Source: Pithys albifrons albifrons
Taxonomy: Eukaryota; Chordata; Aves; Passeriformes; Thamnophilidae
DNA length: 64,000 bases
Assembly: GCF_047495875.1 (NCBI RefSeq)
Contig: NC_092497.1
Location: forward strand, 6,354,937-6,418,936
Direction of reading: 5' to 3'
The notes beneath the pieces are model-generated. The model did not search any database, was not told where the DNA came from, and saw nothing but the letters and a program-made list of their open reading frames with translations. This document shows positions 1 through 13,194 of this stretch, in pieces. Both the position numbers and the translations under genes were made by a program. How positions within the stretch are numbered: the first letter of the stretch is position 1; each line of letters starts with the position of its first letter.

Positions 1-3000
1 ACTGCAAGGATTACTTTGGCCCAGGTTTGCAGTGCTCAAAATCAGAACTTTCTGTTTTGCATGAACATGACACCAGGTGAGCCAGTGTGATGATGACAGG
101 GAAGGACAAGTAAGGCAACACACTGTGAAACCCCTTATTAGGAATTGTTCAGTTAAGTATTCATTTCAAAGTATTATTTTTTCTTTAAATAAATCTGAAG
201 TATCTTTATAACTTTAAGCTCAATAGTTTTCTGCATTAGCTTGATATGCATATCATAATGTGCACTAGTTCTTAAGTTGGTAGATACAGCAGGTTTGCTA
301 TTAACATTTATGCATTTAAGTTTCATAGTCATGTGTTTGGAATACATTTCTCCTTCAAAGATTTGTATGGCTTTCAGCTTGTAATTTATTGCTGTGTATA
401 TTAGGTACACTGAGTCCTTCTGATTCACAGCTTTCTAATCGGCTATTTAGAGTTTACACCAAGCAGAAAATCAATGTATTCAATATGTAGTAGCTCTCTC
501 GTTAACTCTAGTCATTTGCTTAAAGAGTAATGTTGAGCTGATAATTGAAATATGGTGTAAACCATGCATTTTAATTTAAAATAAAAATCCTTGGAATATT
601 ATTAATTTAATCCTTTTTCCCCTCTCTTCCTCTCTTCCCCTCTAAAGGACATATTTATTTCAGTCCCTGCTTTGAGGTCCTAATTCCATGGCTGACTAGA
701 ATTTCAGAATAATAACATCCTTTATTTCATACAAAATCCTACAGAAGTCTTGAAACACTTTGTAAGCATTCTGTTGAAAATCTGACACTTTTGGGGTATG
801 AAACAGCATTTAGAAGCATCCAGGAACATCTTGCAGTATTTTAGCACCAGATATAAAAATACTTGATCCTAGAGAGGAGTAGAGGTAGAGTTTAAAAAAA
901 GGCTAATTGTAGAGAAATTTGGCTAAGTTTCCAAGGTGTGCCACAGGTGTTTTATTTGGTTGGTTGACTGGGGCCTTTATTTGTTTCATTGGTTTGTGTT
1001 TATCTATTTATTTTCTAGTGCCCTTGAAATCAAACAAGGTTTGGGAAAGGAGAGGGAGAGGGAGAGGGAAGAGAAAGGGAAAGGGAAACAAATATTAAAA
1101 TATCCCATATGTTCAGATTGCTTATATGTATCCTAGGTAATTGTCATTTAAATATTTTACATGAATATATTTATTGATATTATATTTTTCTTCAGTAAGG
1201 AGTACAGAAAAACTGTAGGATTGAGTTCTGATGTGATAGAAACTGGCACATTTTCTTTAAAGTTAAATGAACTATACTGTTTTGCAGAAAATCAGCAGTT
1301 GAAACTGTTTGATTCTGGCTTGTTGCCTCAAGTTATGCAGAGAAACACTTAATTTTAGATGCTGAAAACAGGGATTTAGAAACCCAATTAAAAACTAAAA
1401 GTGTATTTACAGACAGATAAAAAAATTCTAGAGTTTACATTTATTAACAACATAAAAGACAACAAATGTATAGAAATAGGTAGGTACATGGGTGCATTCC
1501 TCTGTACTTTTATTTTTGCTATCTAGTAACAATTTTCTCTTATCTCTGAGGGTACATGTGAGATTACAACTCGATTGTACAATGGTTGGTACGTTACCTG
1601 GAACAGTAACATCACTGCCAGTTCCTCTGCAATTCACCATTACTCAACTGTCCCAGAGGATGCTGAGTATAACTGAGAAAATAAGTAGCTGTTTATATTT
1701 ATTAATTTAATAAGTTTTGTTATTTGGAGACCTTTTTAATGAAAATTAGTAATTTTTAGTTTATCAGGTTTGGAAAGGTTGTTTTATTATTCTTTTATGA
1801 ATTTGTATTTACTTTCTGAGAATAAAAGGTTATACATATTCTTAGAAATTAAAATAACGTGATCAAAAAGAGTTTTGCTCAGTAACGCTTGTAGACTTTT
1901 TGGTGGTTGTGGTTTTTTTGTTTGTTTTCTTAAGTGATAGTTTTTTTGCTCCTCAAATTATAGTTTTAACTGCAATAGAGATATGTTAGTGTTTCTCAGC
2001 TAGATACTACCTTAAGCATCCACTTAGATATTACCTGTGCCTGAGGATAAGTTCTGATTACTATTTTACATTCTATAATTACACACTGTTTTTATATCTA
2101 TTTCAATGTTTTGCTGTCTGATATTTTCCTTGTCTTTACCTTTTTTTTTCCTCTGTGAAATGACATACATCTTATAGTGATATTGCCAGTGGAAAGACCA
2201 CTCCACTGCCTCCTCCTCTGTTGCCACTGTCTACCAGACACAATACTTTTTGCCTTCTCTTCCATTGGGCACCCTGAACTCCAGAAACTGAGCTTTCCCC
2301 AGTGCCGCTGGGGTCCTGACACTCAATCTGCATAGCTCTTATCTGTCCTACACAGAAGGAGGGAGGAAGAGATGTGAGAGACTATTTGTTGCAGTTCAAA
2401 GTCAGGATTCTTTTATGTTTTGTTTTTCTCTCTCTTCCCCCTCACCTTTTCTTTTTTTTTCCTTTTTTCTTTTTTTAATTCTTTTTCTCCCACCCCAAGA
2501 TAAATAGAGGTAGAAAGGACAAGTGCTTTGGATTAGCATTTAAAATGTTGTCAATTTTTAATGAAAGTAACCTCCAATCATCAACTTTGCACAAACTGGA
2601 GACAAGATTGCAAAGTGAATGCTAATATCGTTGGCAGGCTTTGGCTGGATTGCCCTTCTGTGAACTTGCCTTGTTGTTAATTTGTTATGTCAGCCCATAT
2701 TAGCAGTTTTCAGAAGCCTAAACTGGCGAGAGGATCAGCCTTTAAGGAACCAGAGTATGTAAGAGTTTGCTGTTATTGATAGTATTATTTAGTTACACAC
2801 AGTGCTTTGAGGTCTGGGTCCTTCAGCACCGTACATCCAGCAGACCTAAATCTTGCCAGATGGTGTTTCCCCAAAGGAGCTTATCATTTAAGTGTAAAAT
2901 GAGAGACAAGAAGTGAGAATGGCAAAGGGAAGAGGTGGAGAAGTATGCAGGTGAGAGAAGTCTATGTGACATGAGTTAGTCACATAAAGAGGAGACAACC

Positions 3001-6000
3001 CTTTCTACAAGCATATGCAACTGGCTGCATAAGGGCTTTAGATGTATTTCTAACAAGCCATTGCTGTGTAGAGTGAAAGAAGAATTTGAAAGAAGTGGTG
3101 ACATGGTTTTGTAGGTATTCATGAAGATGTTCCCCAAGCACAGAGGGAGGAAATTGTAAATACGGTGTAGGAAAATTCAAGCAGTGGAGCAGCAAAGGTT
3201 GACAGTTCTGGCATTGCATTGAATATTCCATTATACTTAGAATATTCATTTTGTTATTGAGCTTCATGTGAAAAATCACAGACTAAATTCCCTTTTTCTG
3301 AGCAAATCACGTTTTTACTTGCCTGGAGTCTTCCTAATATGTGAAATAGGCAAATTCACAGAAGTTTCTATTTAAAATGAATCAAACACAAATATTTTGC
3401 AATGTACCACAAAATATGTCTTTCCTTTACCCATGGAATTATATTAGTTGGCTATTTAAAAGTGAAAGGGGAAAGTAAGAATAAATTAGTGTATAATTTT
3501 ATAAAATGAGTTATGAATAAGATTTAAACTTTTCTGAAGCTTATTCTGAACAATAAATTTATCAGCTAAACTCTATCTGACCACACAGTTCATCACAAGG
3601 ATATCATTCTTACCTATATGATATGTCTCTACATGTCTATGTGCATGTATGTGCATTTATACACAGTGATTTTTTTTTCTGTAAAAAAAGTCACCTTATT
3701 CTGTGGAAATAGAGTCAGTGATGGTGTGCAGTGCAGTGACTGTTTCATGGTGATGTTCTCTGCTGCTTGAAACAGTGAATAATTCTGTGTCTAACTGAAA
3801 AATGAAAGGTCCAGTCCTGGAATCACAGAGGCCCATGAAGGCACTATCTAGGACTGTGTTTCTCTTTCCATGTCAAAAAAAATATTGTACCTGCATGAGT
3901 TGAAAGCACCAACCACTATACACAGCTTGCAATATTTTCTATGCAGTTTTTGAAGGACAGAACTACTTATACTTCCCAACACACAGCTTGTGTATATAAT
4001 CACGCACTTTCTCGTTATGGATGCCTGTGTACCTGTCTCGGTGAACCTATCTGCATGCATGCCAGGCCTTCACACAGAATAGGAAGGGAGGAAAAAGAAG
4101 AAGGGGGGGGGGGGGATGGGGGCGAGGGGGGGAAGAAAAAGAAAAGTGTGGAAAAATTAAAAATAAAGGTCATGAAATTTGATCATCTCCATATTTAAGG
4201 TTACTCGAAGCACTCTGCAAATAACAAGGTACTTTAGTACCCTGCTTGCACTTTAGTCTCATTTAATATAAAACCTATGAAAGATTATTCCTGAAGTCAT
4301 TATCTTTAACTGTTGAGAGCATAGATCATGCCTAAGTGACTGAAGTGCCAGAAGAACTCTCAATGGGATACTGCTGAAGATCTGATATATGTCTTTTGGT
4401 CTCCACCGGAGTCAAATGACATGCAGAAGAGCAATGATAGCTTGAAGAATGAAATGTGTTCCACAGGCAGCCAGGATCGTGAGCCTAAGGCAAGCTTGGG
4501 ATGACTGAACAATAGTGTGTAAAACATTCCTGATTTCTGAATGGTGTTAATGGAATGTTATGGGAGAGTTGTTCTTCCTATTAATCCTCCTTGCTTTGTA
4601 GATTGTTTTCAGGGGTGGGACTGAACTGCATCCTTGTGCTTTGCACAGAGAGCAGAGACCAGAATGACTGTAAAAGTTTACTCTGTTTTTCTTGATGCTG
4701 ATCAGATGGAAATACCTGAACCTACCTGAAACTGATGCCTAAAGAATTAAGTGTGTTTTGAAGATTTTTAGAATTACAGGTTACATGGGTTTTCCTGGGT
4801 TGCTCACAACTTTAGGTGGTATTTGTAAATCACTGCACACTTACTCATGTTTTGCCAAGGACATGGTATTTTGAAGAAATACCTGCAAGATAGCTTGAAG
4901 ACAAAACAATAGAGAGGGTCCAGAACCTCTCTAACAGACAGCCTCTGTGGGTGGGCACCAAGGGAAATTAGTGCCCCAGGCTGGCCATAGATAACACATA
5001 TATTAATGGCTGGAGGTTACAAAAACTGTAACGTCTCTGATCATGTGTGTGCACGTTCCATGGTGTGCACCTTGGAAGCTTTCAATAAAAGGTACCTACG
5101 TATCTTTCTCCACTAATGTCAATTTGAGTGCCTTTTTGCAGGAAGTTTAGACATCAGAATCCATCTAATTCTGTCTAAAGGGGCTGAGATCTGCAGAGTA
5201 GAAAATTCACAAGCAACAGGACAGAGAACTCACATTTTAGTGGCAGAAGTTAGAAACTCAGTAAGTGTAAGAATGTAGAAGAAAAAGATGCTCATGAATG
5301 TGAAAGAAAGGTCTATCAAAAGAAATAGATATTGGCTGTCTAATTGGAGCTCTGAGAATGCCTGCACTTCATGGACAGAGAATCATGACATAGTGGATGT
5401 AACACTGTTCATGTGGGTCAAGGAGGGAGTCTGGCATCATTTCCAGAAACACCTTGCAGACAACCTATATCCTTTACTGGTGAAGGAAATGTCAGGAAAT
5501 AACCATAGTTGTTTATCTCAAACAAATGGAACTCAGCAGATAAGATTTTACCACAACTGTTCAGAGGTACCTGTCATGAACAGTTTCCTCAAGTGTTTTT
5601 GAAGGATTTGAAACAAAGCAAAATGAAATTGAACAAATCTGTCTATTATTAACAAGTCTGTTAGGGAAAGAATTGAAGACCTCGGGTTCTGAATTCTGGA
5701 TTTGCCTCTTCTGAGATTTGTGGCATAATTTGAAATGAGTCACAACACTTAGTTTATCAGTTTGATTATCCCCAAAATACTTGTAATAATACTTAGATTC
5801 TTCAAGGAGTCTTGCAAATTGAAGCCTGGAAAGGTCCTTGAGGTCTCCAAATGTAATATGCTGTCTCAATGCAACATATCATTCAGTTTCAGTTATTTTA
5901 TTCCCTTTATACTCTGTTAGTATTTTTTCCGACTTCTGGGAGGGGGAAGGAGGTCTTTAGGGTTTTTTTGTAGTTTTTTGGGGGAGGGCAGGCAGTTGAG

Positions 6001-6320
6001 TATTTTGTTTGTTCATTCCATTGTTTGATTGTTTTGATGTTTGTTTGTTTTTAAAATGAACATATGAGGGTCACATATCTCAGCTGCTGACTCTTGATTA
6101 CAGATTTTGGAAATATTTGATGGATATAATATTCCCTGAATATATTTGCCTTTTTTTATTTTTTACATGAATTAATCCTCTAATTAATCCTCTCTGTTGT
6201 AAACTTTTGTATCTTTTTGCCTGATGTATGTGACAGATAAGCAAACACTGTCTCTTTGGAAGACAAAACAATAGCTGACAGGGTCTCATCCTTTTTTCAT
6301 CGCTTGTTGTTAAGTTGTAT
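1..6320. other. Unique AT-rich sequence, no gene recognised
   Basis: I see no coding exon, RNA gene or clear repeat family across most of this stretch. It holds short low-complexity patches: a GAGAGG-type purine run at about 1050-1088, T-rich tracts near 2455-2490, and G-rich sequence at about 4105-4135. The open frames here, the longest about 100 codons, have no recognisable protein motif and no splice context I trust. A possible LTR remnant at 4880-5140 is listed separately. Confidence 0.6.
4880..5140 (+). mobile_element. Possible old LTR fragment with poly(A) signal
   Basis: An AATAAAA hexamer region near 5083-5090 is followed by T/C-rich sequence, as in an LTR R-U5 segment. The upstream part resembles a retroviral promoter-proximal region. 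I could not find TG...CA boundaries or a target-site duplication, so this is only a suggestion. Confidence 0.2.
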
Positions 6321-7525
6321 GAATCATGAAATCATAGAATACCAGATTGGAGGGGATTTAAAGGACTATCCTGTCCAACTTTTCTTGGCAAAATCATAGG
6401 ATAGAAAAGATGTCCCAATACCCTGTCCAACTGAATCACAAGTGTTCAGTGTTGAGGAATTAATCATTTCCCTGGGCAAATTATTTCAGTGGCTGATTGT
6501 TTTCATTGTGAAAAGCTTTACTCTTGTGTCCAATGGGAATCTCCCCGGGATTACTTATACCTGTTACCCTTCATATTTTCTATGTGATTCCTTGAAAAAT
6601 GGGAGTCTACCTTGTCTGTAGCTATCCTTTAACACCAGAACCTGGTGATAAGGTCTCCCACAAACCTTCTTTTTCCAGGTCTGAAAAAAACCCCAGGTCT
6701 TTCAGCCTTTCCTCCGATGGCAGGCTACCCAGCACGTGTTCATCTTTCTTGCCCTTCTCTGGACTCCCTCCAGTTTGCCCACATAGTTTTTTGTATAGTG
6801 GAGACTGCAATTGAACACAATATTCTGAGTGTGGCCTGACAAGCTCTGAAAAGCATGGGATAATGACTTATTTGTGACTGCTGGTTGTACAGCTCAGCAT
6901 CCTGTCATCTTTTCTTGCTGTATAAGTGCACTGTTTACTCATACTGAGCTTGTTGCCCACCAGGACCCTTAGGTACCTCTCCATAGAGTTACTTCCCAGT
7001 TTGGCAATCTCACCGCAGCTTGTGCTACACTCAGAGATTACGTTTTCCCAGGTACAAGACTTTACAACGCTGTCAAACATCATAAGGCTCTTGTCAGCCA
7101 CCTCTTCCAGCCTGTGCAAGTCTTTCTGCAGAGTCTCTCCTTTACAAAGTGTCCACTTCCCCACTCAGCTTGAATTTATTAGCAAACTTCATCAGGGTGC
7201 ACTTGATTCTCATCTTCCACATCACTTGTGAAGATATTGAACTGTGTTGAGCTGAATATCAACCCCTGGGGTCCCCAGTTGTGATAGACTGCTAGTTGGA
7301 AAAGCTGTTGTTTACCACCCCGCTCTGAGTATAACCTGTCAGCCATTGCACAGACCCCTTTTTCTAGTCCCTAACACATCAGTTATTCCAGGATGAGTTT
7401 ATAGGAAACCACACAGAAAGCCCTGGAAAAACCCCACTAAACAATGTGTAATTCTTGTCCTACATTGACTGAGCAGGTTATTTTGTCAGAGAAGACAATC
7501 AGGTTTGTCAAACATGATTCTCAGC
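6321..7525 (-). mobile_element. CR1 LINE, old 5'-truncated copy
   Basis: On the forward strand it opens with the reversed CR1 3' tail (AATCATGAAATCATAGAAT). It continues through sequence whose reverse-strand translation matches the C-terminal part of CR1 reverse transcriptase: a frame at 6868-7164 (-) reads like the region around LQKDLHRLEEVADKSLMMF and LRVLVGNKLSMSKQC. The frame is broken and divergence from the CR1 copies at 13.1 and 27 kb is high, so it is an older insertion of another subfamily. The upstream edge is approximate. Confidence 0.8.
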
Positions 7526-10041
7526 TATCTGGAATTACAAATTTGCAAGCTGAGACACGGGATTAGGAACACAGAATTCCAGGGCATACTCCCCACTTAG
7601 TTATTTTCTTGCTGTGTCTTGTCCAACAGATCACATAATCTCTTTTTAGCCATCTCTAATTATTATTATTAAATAAGTATTAAAAATGTCCAGAGTTGTT
7701 GATCCTGGTAATAGTCCTGTTGTTTTAGGTAGATTTGGTGAGTGATTTCCTGAGGAGTTTGCTGGTTAAGAAACAAGCCAAAGCAATGCCCAGGGGAGGG
7801 ATGCTGCACTGTTTTTAAGCTGTTCAGAGATCTGTAAATGCGTCAGGTTCTCTATAGATACAAAGCATTAATTTTCACACTGGAGTGTATGTGCTTAGGG
7901 ATAGATCCAGCATATCATACTGTTCATAAAATAGACACGCATACATATACACATCATCCTCCCCAAGTTTTCTGAGCATATTTCAACAATTGCATATAAA
8001 TTTTCTCCTTGTTCTGTAATGATATGACAGTAAATGAATTACCATAAATAAACCAGACACAGGGTTTGGTGCATAAAGTTGTCCTAGCTTCATACAAGAT
8101 CTGACCTTGGAACAATGAATACTTTACATCTGTGATGATTCTATCTGGTGTTGATGAATCACAACTACTGCTTATGTTTAATCACTGCTGACAGTAACAG
8201 CTGACAGCTAGTTAGGAAGAAAAAAGTCCTCAGGAACTAAATCCCTTTCTACAGAACAAAAAAAACTCTTCATATATGACTGGGTTTGCATATAGACAGA
8301 GTGATTGGAAGAATGTTATGCAGATTTTTATATACTAAATAAATGCTTTGCTGTTTGCCTGCTTCCTCCCTTTAACTATAGCCACTTTTTTTTAACTCAT
8401 TTTCACTTGTCATTATGTTTTCAATACTGTCTTTGGAGATTTTTTGGTTAGCTATGTCATCATTTTTGCTCAAGTCAATGTTTTGAATTTATTTGCAAAA
8501 TTTAATGAAAGAATGCTATTTTTGGGGTTGTTGTTTTTTTTTTTTTATTTGGGAGAAAATGGGGAATTTGCAGGGATACTTTTATTTTCAGATTCAATTA
8601 ACTATATTGTTGATGGGCAATCAGTTTGCAGAGTTGACGAAAGGAAGCTATTAATATCAAAGGCTGTTTTGTGTCTGATTTTTTAAATCATTATGTCCTT
8701 GTGCATCAATTTACTTCCATTATTGGCACACAGCAATCAGTGGGACAAGAGGACTGTAGACTTTATTTTATGTGAGCACCAACTATGACAATTGGTTCTG
8801 TACTGTGAGATTGCATCTCTCAGCTGAAGAATTAAATTTCTCATGTACAAGCTTTGTGTGCACATTGTTTATGTGGTGAGGGTAATTATTAACTTACTGG
8901 CTTTAGCATTTACAATGTCAAAAAGAAGTAAAAAAACAAACCTGCAGGACTTTTCATCACAGAAGGGATTTAATAAAAAAGCAAAGGTGAGGAGGCTGTG
9001 CATCTCTCTGTTAATTTCTTTCTAGTAGTGGCTTGACAGAATTTGGTCTGCCCTGCAGACTACGGTGTTGAACAATGAAGCCAATATGTGGTCAAACTGC
9101 TTAACACTTATGAGCATCACAGTATGGGTGTTTATTTGAATTTTTTTCTCATTTGGAAACCAGACTGGAACTCTCCAAAAAATCACACTTGGTAAAGAAA
9201 TTTGCACAGACAACACACTACAAAATATTCTTGTTCCTTGAGCTTTTTGGAATGTCCCTAACTACAATACTGGCTAGGTTGGGTACCATGCTACCATGAC
9301 ACATTTGTAGGGTGTTTGGAGCAAACTGCCATATATAGAGCTGGGTCGTTCTGGAAAATACTGGCAGTTTTCCATATGGGTGTTTGTCCATGCATTAATA
9401 ATTATTGTTCTGGCAGAGGAACTAATACAGGACTCTCATCCCCACCAAAATTCAGTAATGGATGTATTTTTAAAAACAAGACAGGACTGTGCAAGTACTG
9501 AAGTTCAAGGAAAAACAAACTATTACTGGGGAGTCTAAAAGAAAAAGTGATGCAGTAATACTGATTAAAATTCTGTGCTTAGTCCTATAAATTTGAATTT
9601 AAAAAAGGCTTAAAATGAATTCCTAGTAATGATTTTAAAATTACATTTTTAACTTTCACAGAAGAAACATAGAAAGTCTTTTGATCATATCTCATAACCT
9701 GGCACATGGAAAAGATTATAACAAGAGACATCCCTTTATTAAAGATAGTAAACTACATCAATATTCTTAAAACTGTAAGCTACATTAAAAAAAAAAAGCT
9801 TAAAATACAGAAAAAGCCACATTGTTTTGTTCATTTAAACCTTGGAAACAATTATTTCTTCTATAAATTTGTCCAAAGTCCTAATTTGTTCAACATTTAC
9901 GCTACATCCATTTCCCAAAATCGTCTTAAATTAGGAAATAGTTGGTGGAATTAATTTATTTCCTTTGTGAAGATCAAGAAAATTGCTTCAAACAACCTGA
10001 AGTCTGCTAACCTGGGAATCATTCTTTTTTGCTATTTCTAA
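7526..10041. other. Unique AT-rich sequence, nothing recognised
   Basis: No recognisable gene or repeat family. There is a T run near 8532-8548 and an A run near 9787-9798. Short open frames here carry no known motif. Confidence 0.5.
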
Positions 10042-10046
10042 GCATA

Positions 10047-11296
10047 TGTCACGTGAAAGGGAGGAGGGAAGCAGTAATGCAAAGGTTTCTAGTCTTAACT
10101 GTATTAATAAAAGTTATTACCCATAAGCACTTCTAGACAATCAGAGCCTTATGTCCCCAACACTGTCTGTCAACTAATGGACAGCTCACAGGTTGGAAGG
10201 GTTTCTGACTTCTAACATGAAGCCACACTTCAGCCAGAAAAGAACTTTTCTCACAACCCCTTCCAAAATAACATTTATTAATACAAATATGTGACAGTTA
10301 TTGTGGGTTCTGCTTTGCTGGTGATAACGTTCAGCTGCAAGATTGTATTTAATTGATAATAAAAGACCCCAAAAGAAACCAACACAAAACACATTTTACA
10401 GAGACAAACACACTAAACTCAAGTTACAACACAGCAATGTATCCCATTTTCACAACAGACAGAAACTAGGCACAAAGAACTACTAACTAAAAACACAGCC
10501 ACCTAAAACACTTATGTAGACACTCTCTCAATAACATAAGACAATAAAATATCTTGCACACCACTCACTCTGTAACACAAAACAAAAGGAAAGAACAGAA
10601 CTGCTTCTTATCAACACACATGTTGAAAAAGAAACTGCGCATTGAAAGTACAGTAAGTTACTGTAGTTGCAAAACAGAGCTGTTCTTATAAAGTAAGAAT
10701 AACAAAAAGAAATAACCAATATAAAGTAGTAAAGAGTGAGGCAAATTACTGTAGTTAGTATTACGGCAGCAAAACACAGTCAAGAAAGAGTATGCTTATA
10801 AAGCAAGAATCAAAGTAGCTATTAGCATAAGATGTAAGATAGAATGTATAAAGGAATAAGCTTTGTAAGAAAGTAAAGTTAAGAAAGTGAAGTATAGAAA
10901 AATAGAAAGCACATGGTCTTCTCACCCCTACATTGTTCCAGGAAGTAGGAGGAGACAGGACAAGCTGCAGCAGTTACCCTCACAGAGTCCTGGCATTTTC
11001 CGCTCTCCTGGAGTTTAAACTCCACACACTTTTTATACCTTTTTTTCTTTCATGTGGTTTTGTGTGGCTAAAAGTCAATCTTTTGGTGGGGTGATGCAAA
11101 TGCTTGAGGGGAGGTGGCTCCTAGAGTGGCTATAGAAGATATCACAAAGGAGGGCTATGTCATTCCTTAAACAACACTCCGCCCTATGTTAATCTTGTCA
11201 GTTTGAAAGCCTTTGTCCTCGGCCAGGAGCATCCCTCCAGGGGGCTGAGATGTCTCCCTCAACCCATCAGGCCTTATCAGGGGCCATCACCCCACA
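10047..11296 (-). mobile_element. Solo LTR of an endogenous retrovirus (about 1250 bp)
   Basis: Read on the minus strand it starts TGTGGGGTGATGG and ends CACGTGACA, giving the TG...CA ends of an LTR. It is flanked on both sides by GCATA (10042-10046 and 11297-11301), a 5-bp target-site duplication as expected for ERVL-like elements. On the minus strand a TATAAAA box lies near 11035-11042 and an AATAAA signal near 10275-10282, in the order expected for U3-R-U5. No internal retroviral sequence is present, so this is a solo LTR. The family is not identified. The short open frames inside are not genes. Confidence 0.6.
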
Positions 11297-11301
11297 GCAT
11301 A

Positions 11302-12237
11302 TAATCAGAAATTTTCAGTTTCCTTTCAGATTTTTCATTGTATGTTGTTAATTTTGTAGCTTTCATATATTTGTTAAGTTACAAACACATAATACTCTGA
11401 AAAGGTGGAATCAGTTTTGTCCAGCTTATTTCCAGATGGTTTTGAATTTTCTTTTGTTTTGTTTGTTTGTTTGTTTGTTTTCACATGATATGTATTTTCC
11501 AAATCTGGTGAACTTTCATGTCCAGAGGTATCAGATAGTATGTCAACAAGCCCAGCTGACAAAAGGCACTTCAGTCATTCTCATTTTCTTATCAGAAAAT
11601 ATAAAAAGGTATCTCCTCAGAATGAGAAAAGTTTAATACAAATATCACAATTGTTTGTGTGTGTGCACTTTATAAATATATATATATACAGGTGTAATCT
11701 GATATTAATAGTTTTCATGTGCTTTCCTATTGCAAATAATCAGAAAACATGTTAAATATGGACTGAAACTTTGCAACTCTTGCCAAGAAATCCGGACTGC
11801 TGGGTGAAGTACCTGAGTTAATTGTGCATTTAAAGATAACAAGAGTTTTACAGATAAGACAATAAACATTTTCCATTTAGTTTCCTAAGTAAAATGCAAG
11901 GTGGATATGGCGACTAACAAAAATCATAAAGATGGAACTTCCCCCTCCCCTCCTCCAATTACTTATTAATACTTACCTCCATCTTCTGTTACCTTTGGAG
12001 CTAGGTTACTAAATAACTTTACCCTGGGCAATATTTGTACATCTGAATGTTGATGCATGTAATAGCTGCACCACTGGCCTCTGCTGAAGGTCAATTATAC
12101 CTTACAATGAGAATAACAGCACTGAAGAGAATTGAATTTGTTGCACATTTACAGACAGGTCATTGATAGGCAATACATCCAAACAGAAATAGTAACCTCT
12201 TTTGAATTTATGTCTACCTAAATAAAATGGAAAGAAT
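11302..12237. other. Unique sequence with a (GTTT)n patch
   Basis: No gene seen. A GTTT microsatellite lies at about 11453-11480 and a short TATA-rich run near 11677-11690. Confidence 0.5.
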
Positions 12238-12720
12238 AGAGGAAAGAGAATAGAGAAAAGAAAACAGAGGAAAGAGAGGAAAGTAGAGGAAGACAGGCAG
12301 GCAGGCAGGCAGCAAGGCAGGTAGGAAGGAAGGCAGGAAGGCAGGCAGTAAGGGTGGAAGGGCAGGAGGGAGGGAAGGGAAGGCAGGAGGGAGAGCGGGA
12401 GGGAGGGTGGGAGGGAGGGGGGGAGGGGGAAAGGAAAGGGAAGGGGAAGGGGAAGGGGAAGGGGAAGGGGAAGGGGAAGGGGAAGGGGAAGGGGAAGGGG
12501 AAGGGAAAGGGGAAGGGGAAGGGGAAGGGAAAGGGAAAGGGGAAGGGAAAGGCAAAGGGAAAGGGAAAGGGAAAGGGAAAGGGAAAGGGAAAGGGAAAGG
12601 GAAAGGGAAAGGGAAAGGGAAAGGGAAAGGGAAAGGGAAGGCAGGAAAGGGAAAGGGAAGGGGAAGGGGAAGGGAAAGGGGAAGGGGAAGGGGAAGGGGA
12701 AGGGGAAGGGGAAGGGAAAG
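12238..12720. repeat. Purine-rich (GGGGAA)n / (GGGAAA)n microsatellite
   Basis: About 480 bases of nearly pure purine on the forward strand. It begins as GGAAAGAG and GGCAGGAA variants, passes into GGGGAA hexamers from about 12440, switches to GGGAAA hexamers at about 12550-12640, and returns to GGGGAA until about 12710. The long open frames here (Gly-Lys, Gly-Glu and, on the reverse strand, Pro-Phe repeats) are simply the translated microsatellite and are not genes. Confidence 0.95.
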
Positions 12721-13118
12721 CAACACTGAATCCCTGTGCTTTAGTACATTATTTCTCATAATTTCATCCAAAAGGATATCCTGAAAAAAATATTCTTATT
12801 AATGTTCTCCTCATTTCTGCAGGCAGTATAAAACTAACTGATGAGTATGAGAATATAAAACGTATGGTTAGTGAGGCAGAGGTGATAATTAGAACATGCT
12901 GTACTACGCAGTAAACAAAGCTATTATGAACGACAGAGTTCTTTATAGAGTATTTAAGAGGGGGATGAAAATAACGTACTTTCCCCTGTCTGGCGTAAAA
13001 GACCTCTGTGTAACTACTATGAAAAATAATAAAAAGAAAGAAGGTGTTTGTTTTCAGTTAAAAAAACCATGCAAATATTGCAAATACTTATTTGATTCCA
13101 CACCAATATATGTATAGG
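12721..13118. other. Short unique stretch between repeats
   Basis: AT-rich sequence with no recognisable feature, between the purine array and CR1 copy A. Confidence 0.5.
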
Positions 13119-13194
13119 ATCATAGAATCAGCTGGGTTGGAAAAGACCTCAGAGATCATCAAGTAAAAACCTTGGTCCAACTCTAGTCTGTTTA

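Noticed and set aside
5288..5602. 104-codon forward frame as a host exon
   Set aside because: It has no recognisable domain and no clear splice sites or codon bias. A frame of this length is expected by chance in 64 kb.
11677..11690. TATA-rich run as a promoter
   Set aside because: It is a short TA microsatellite with no downstream transcribed feature.
12214..12784. Long open frames of Gly-Lys, Gly-Glu and Pro-Phe repeats
   Set aside because: They are translations of the GGGGAA/GGGAAA microsatellite in several frames. There is no non-repetitive coding sequence.
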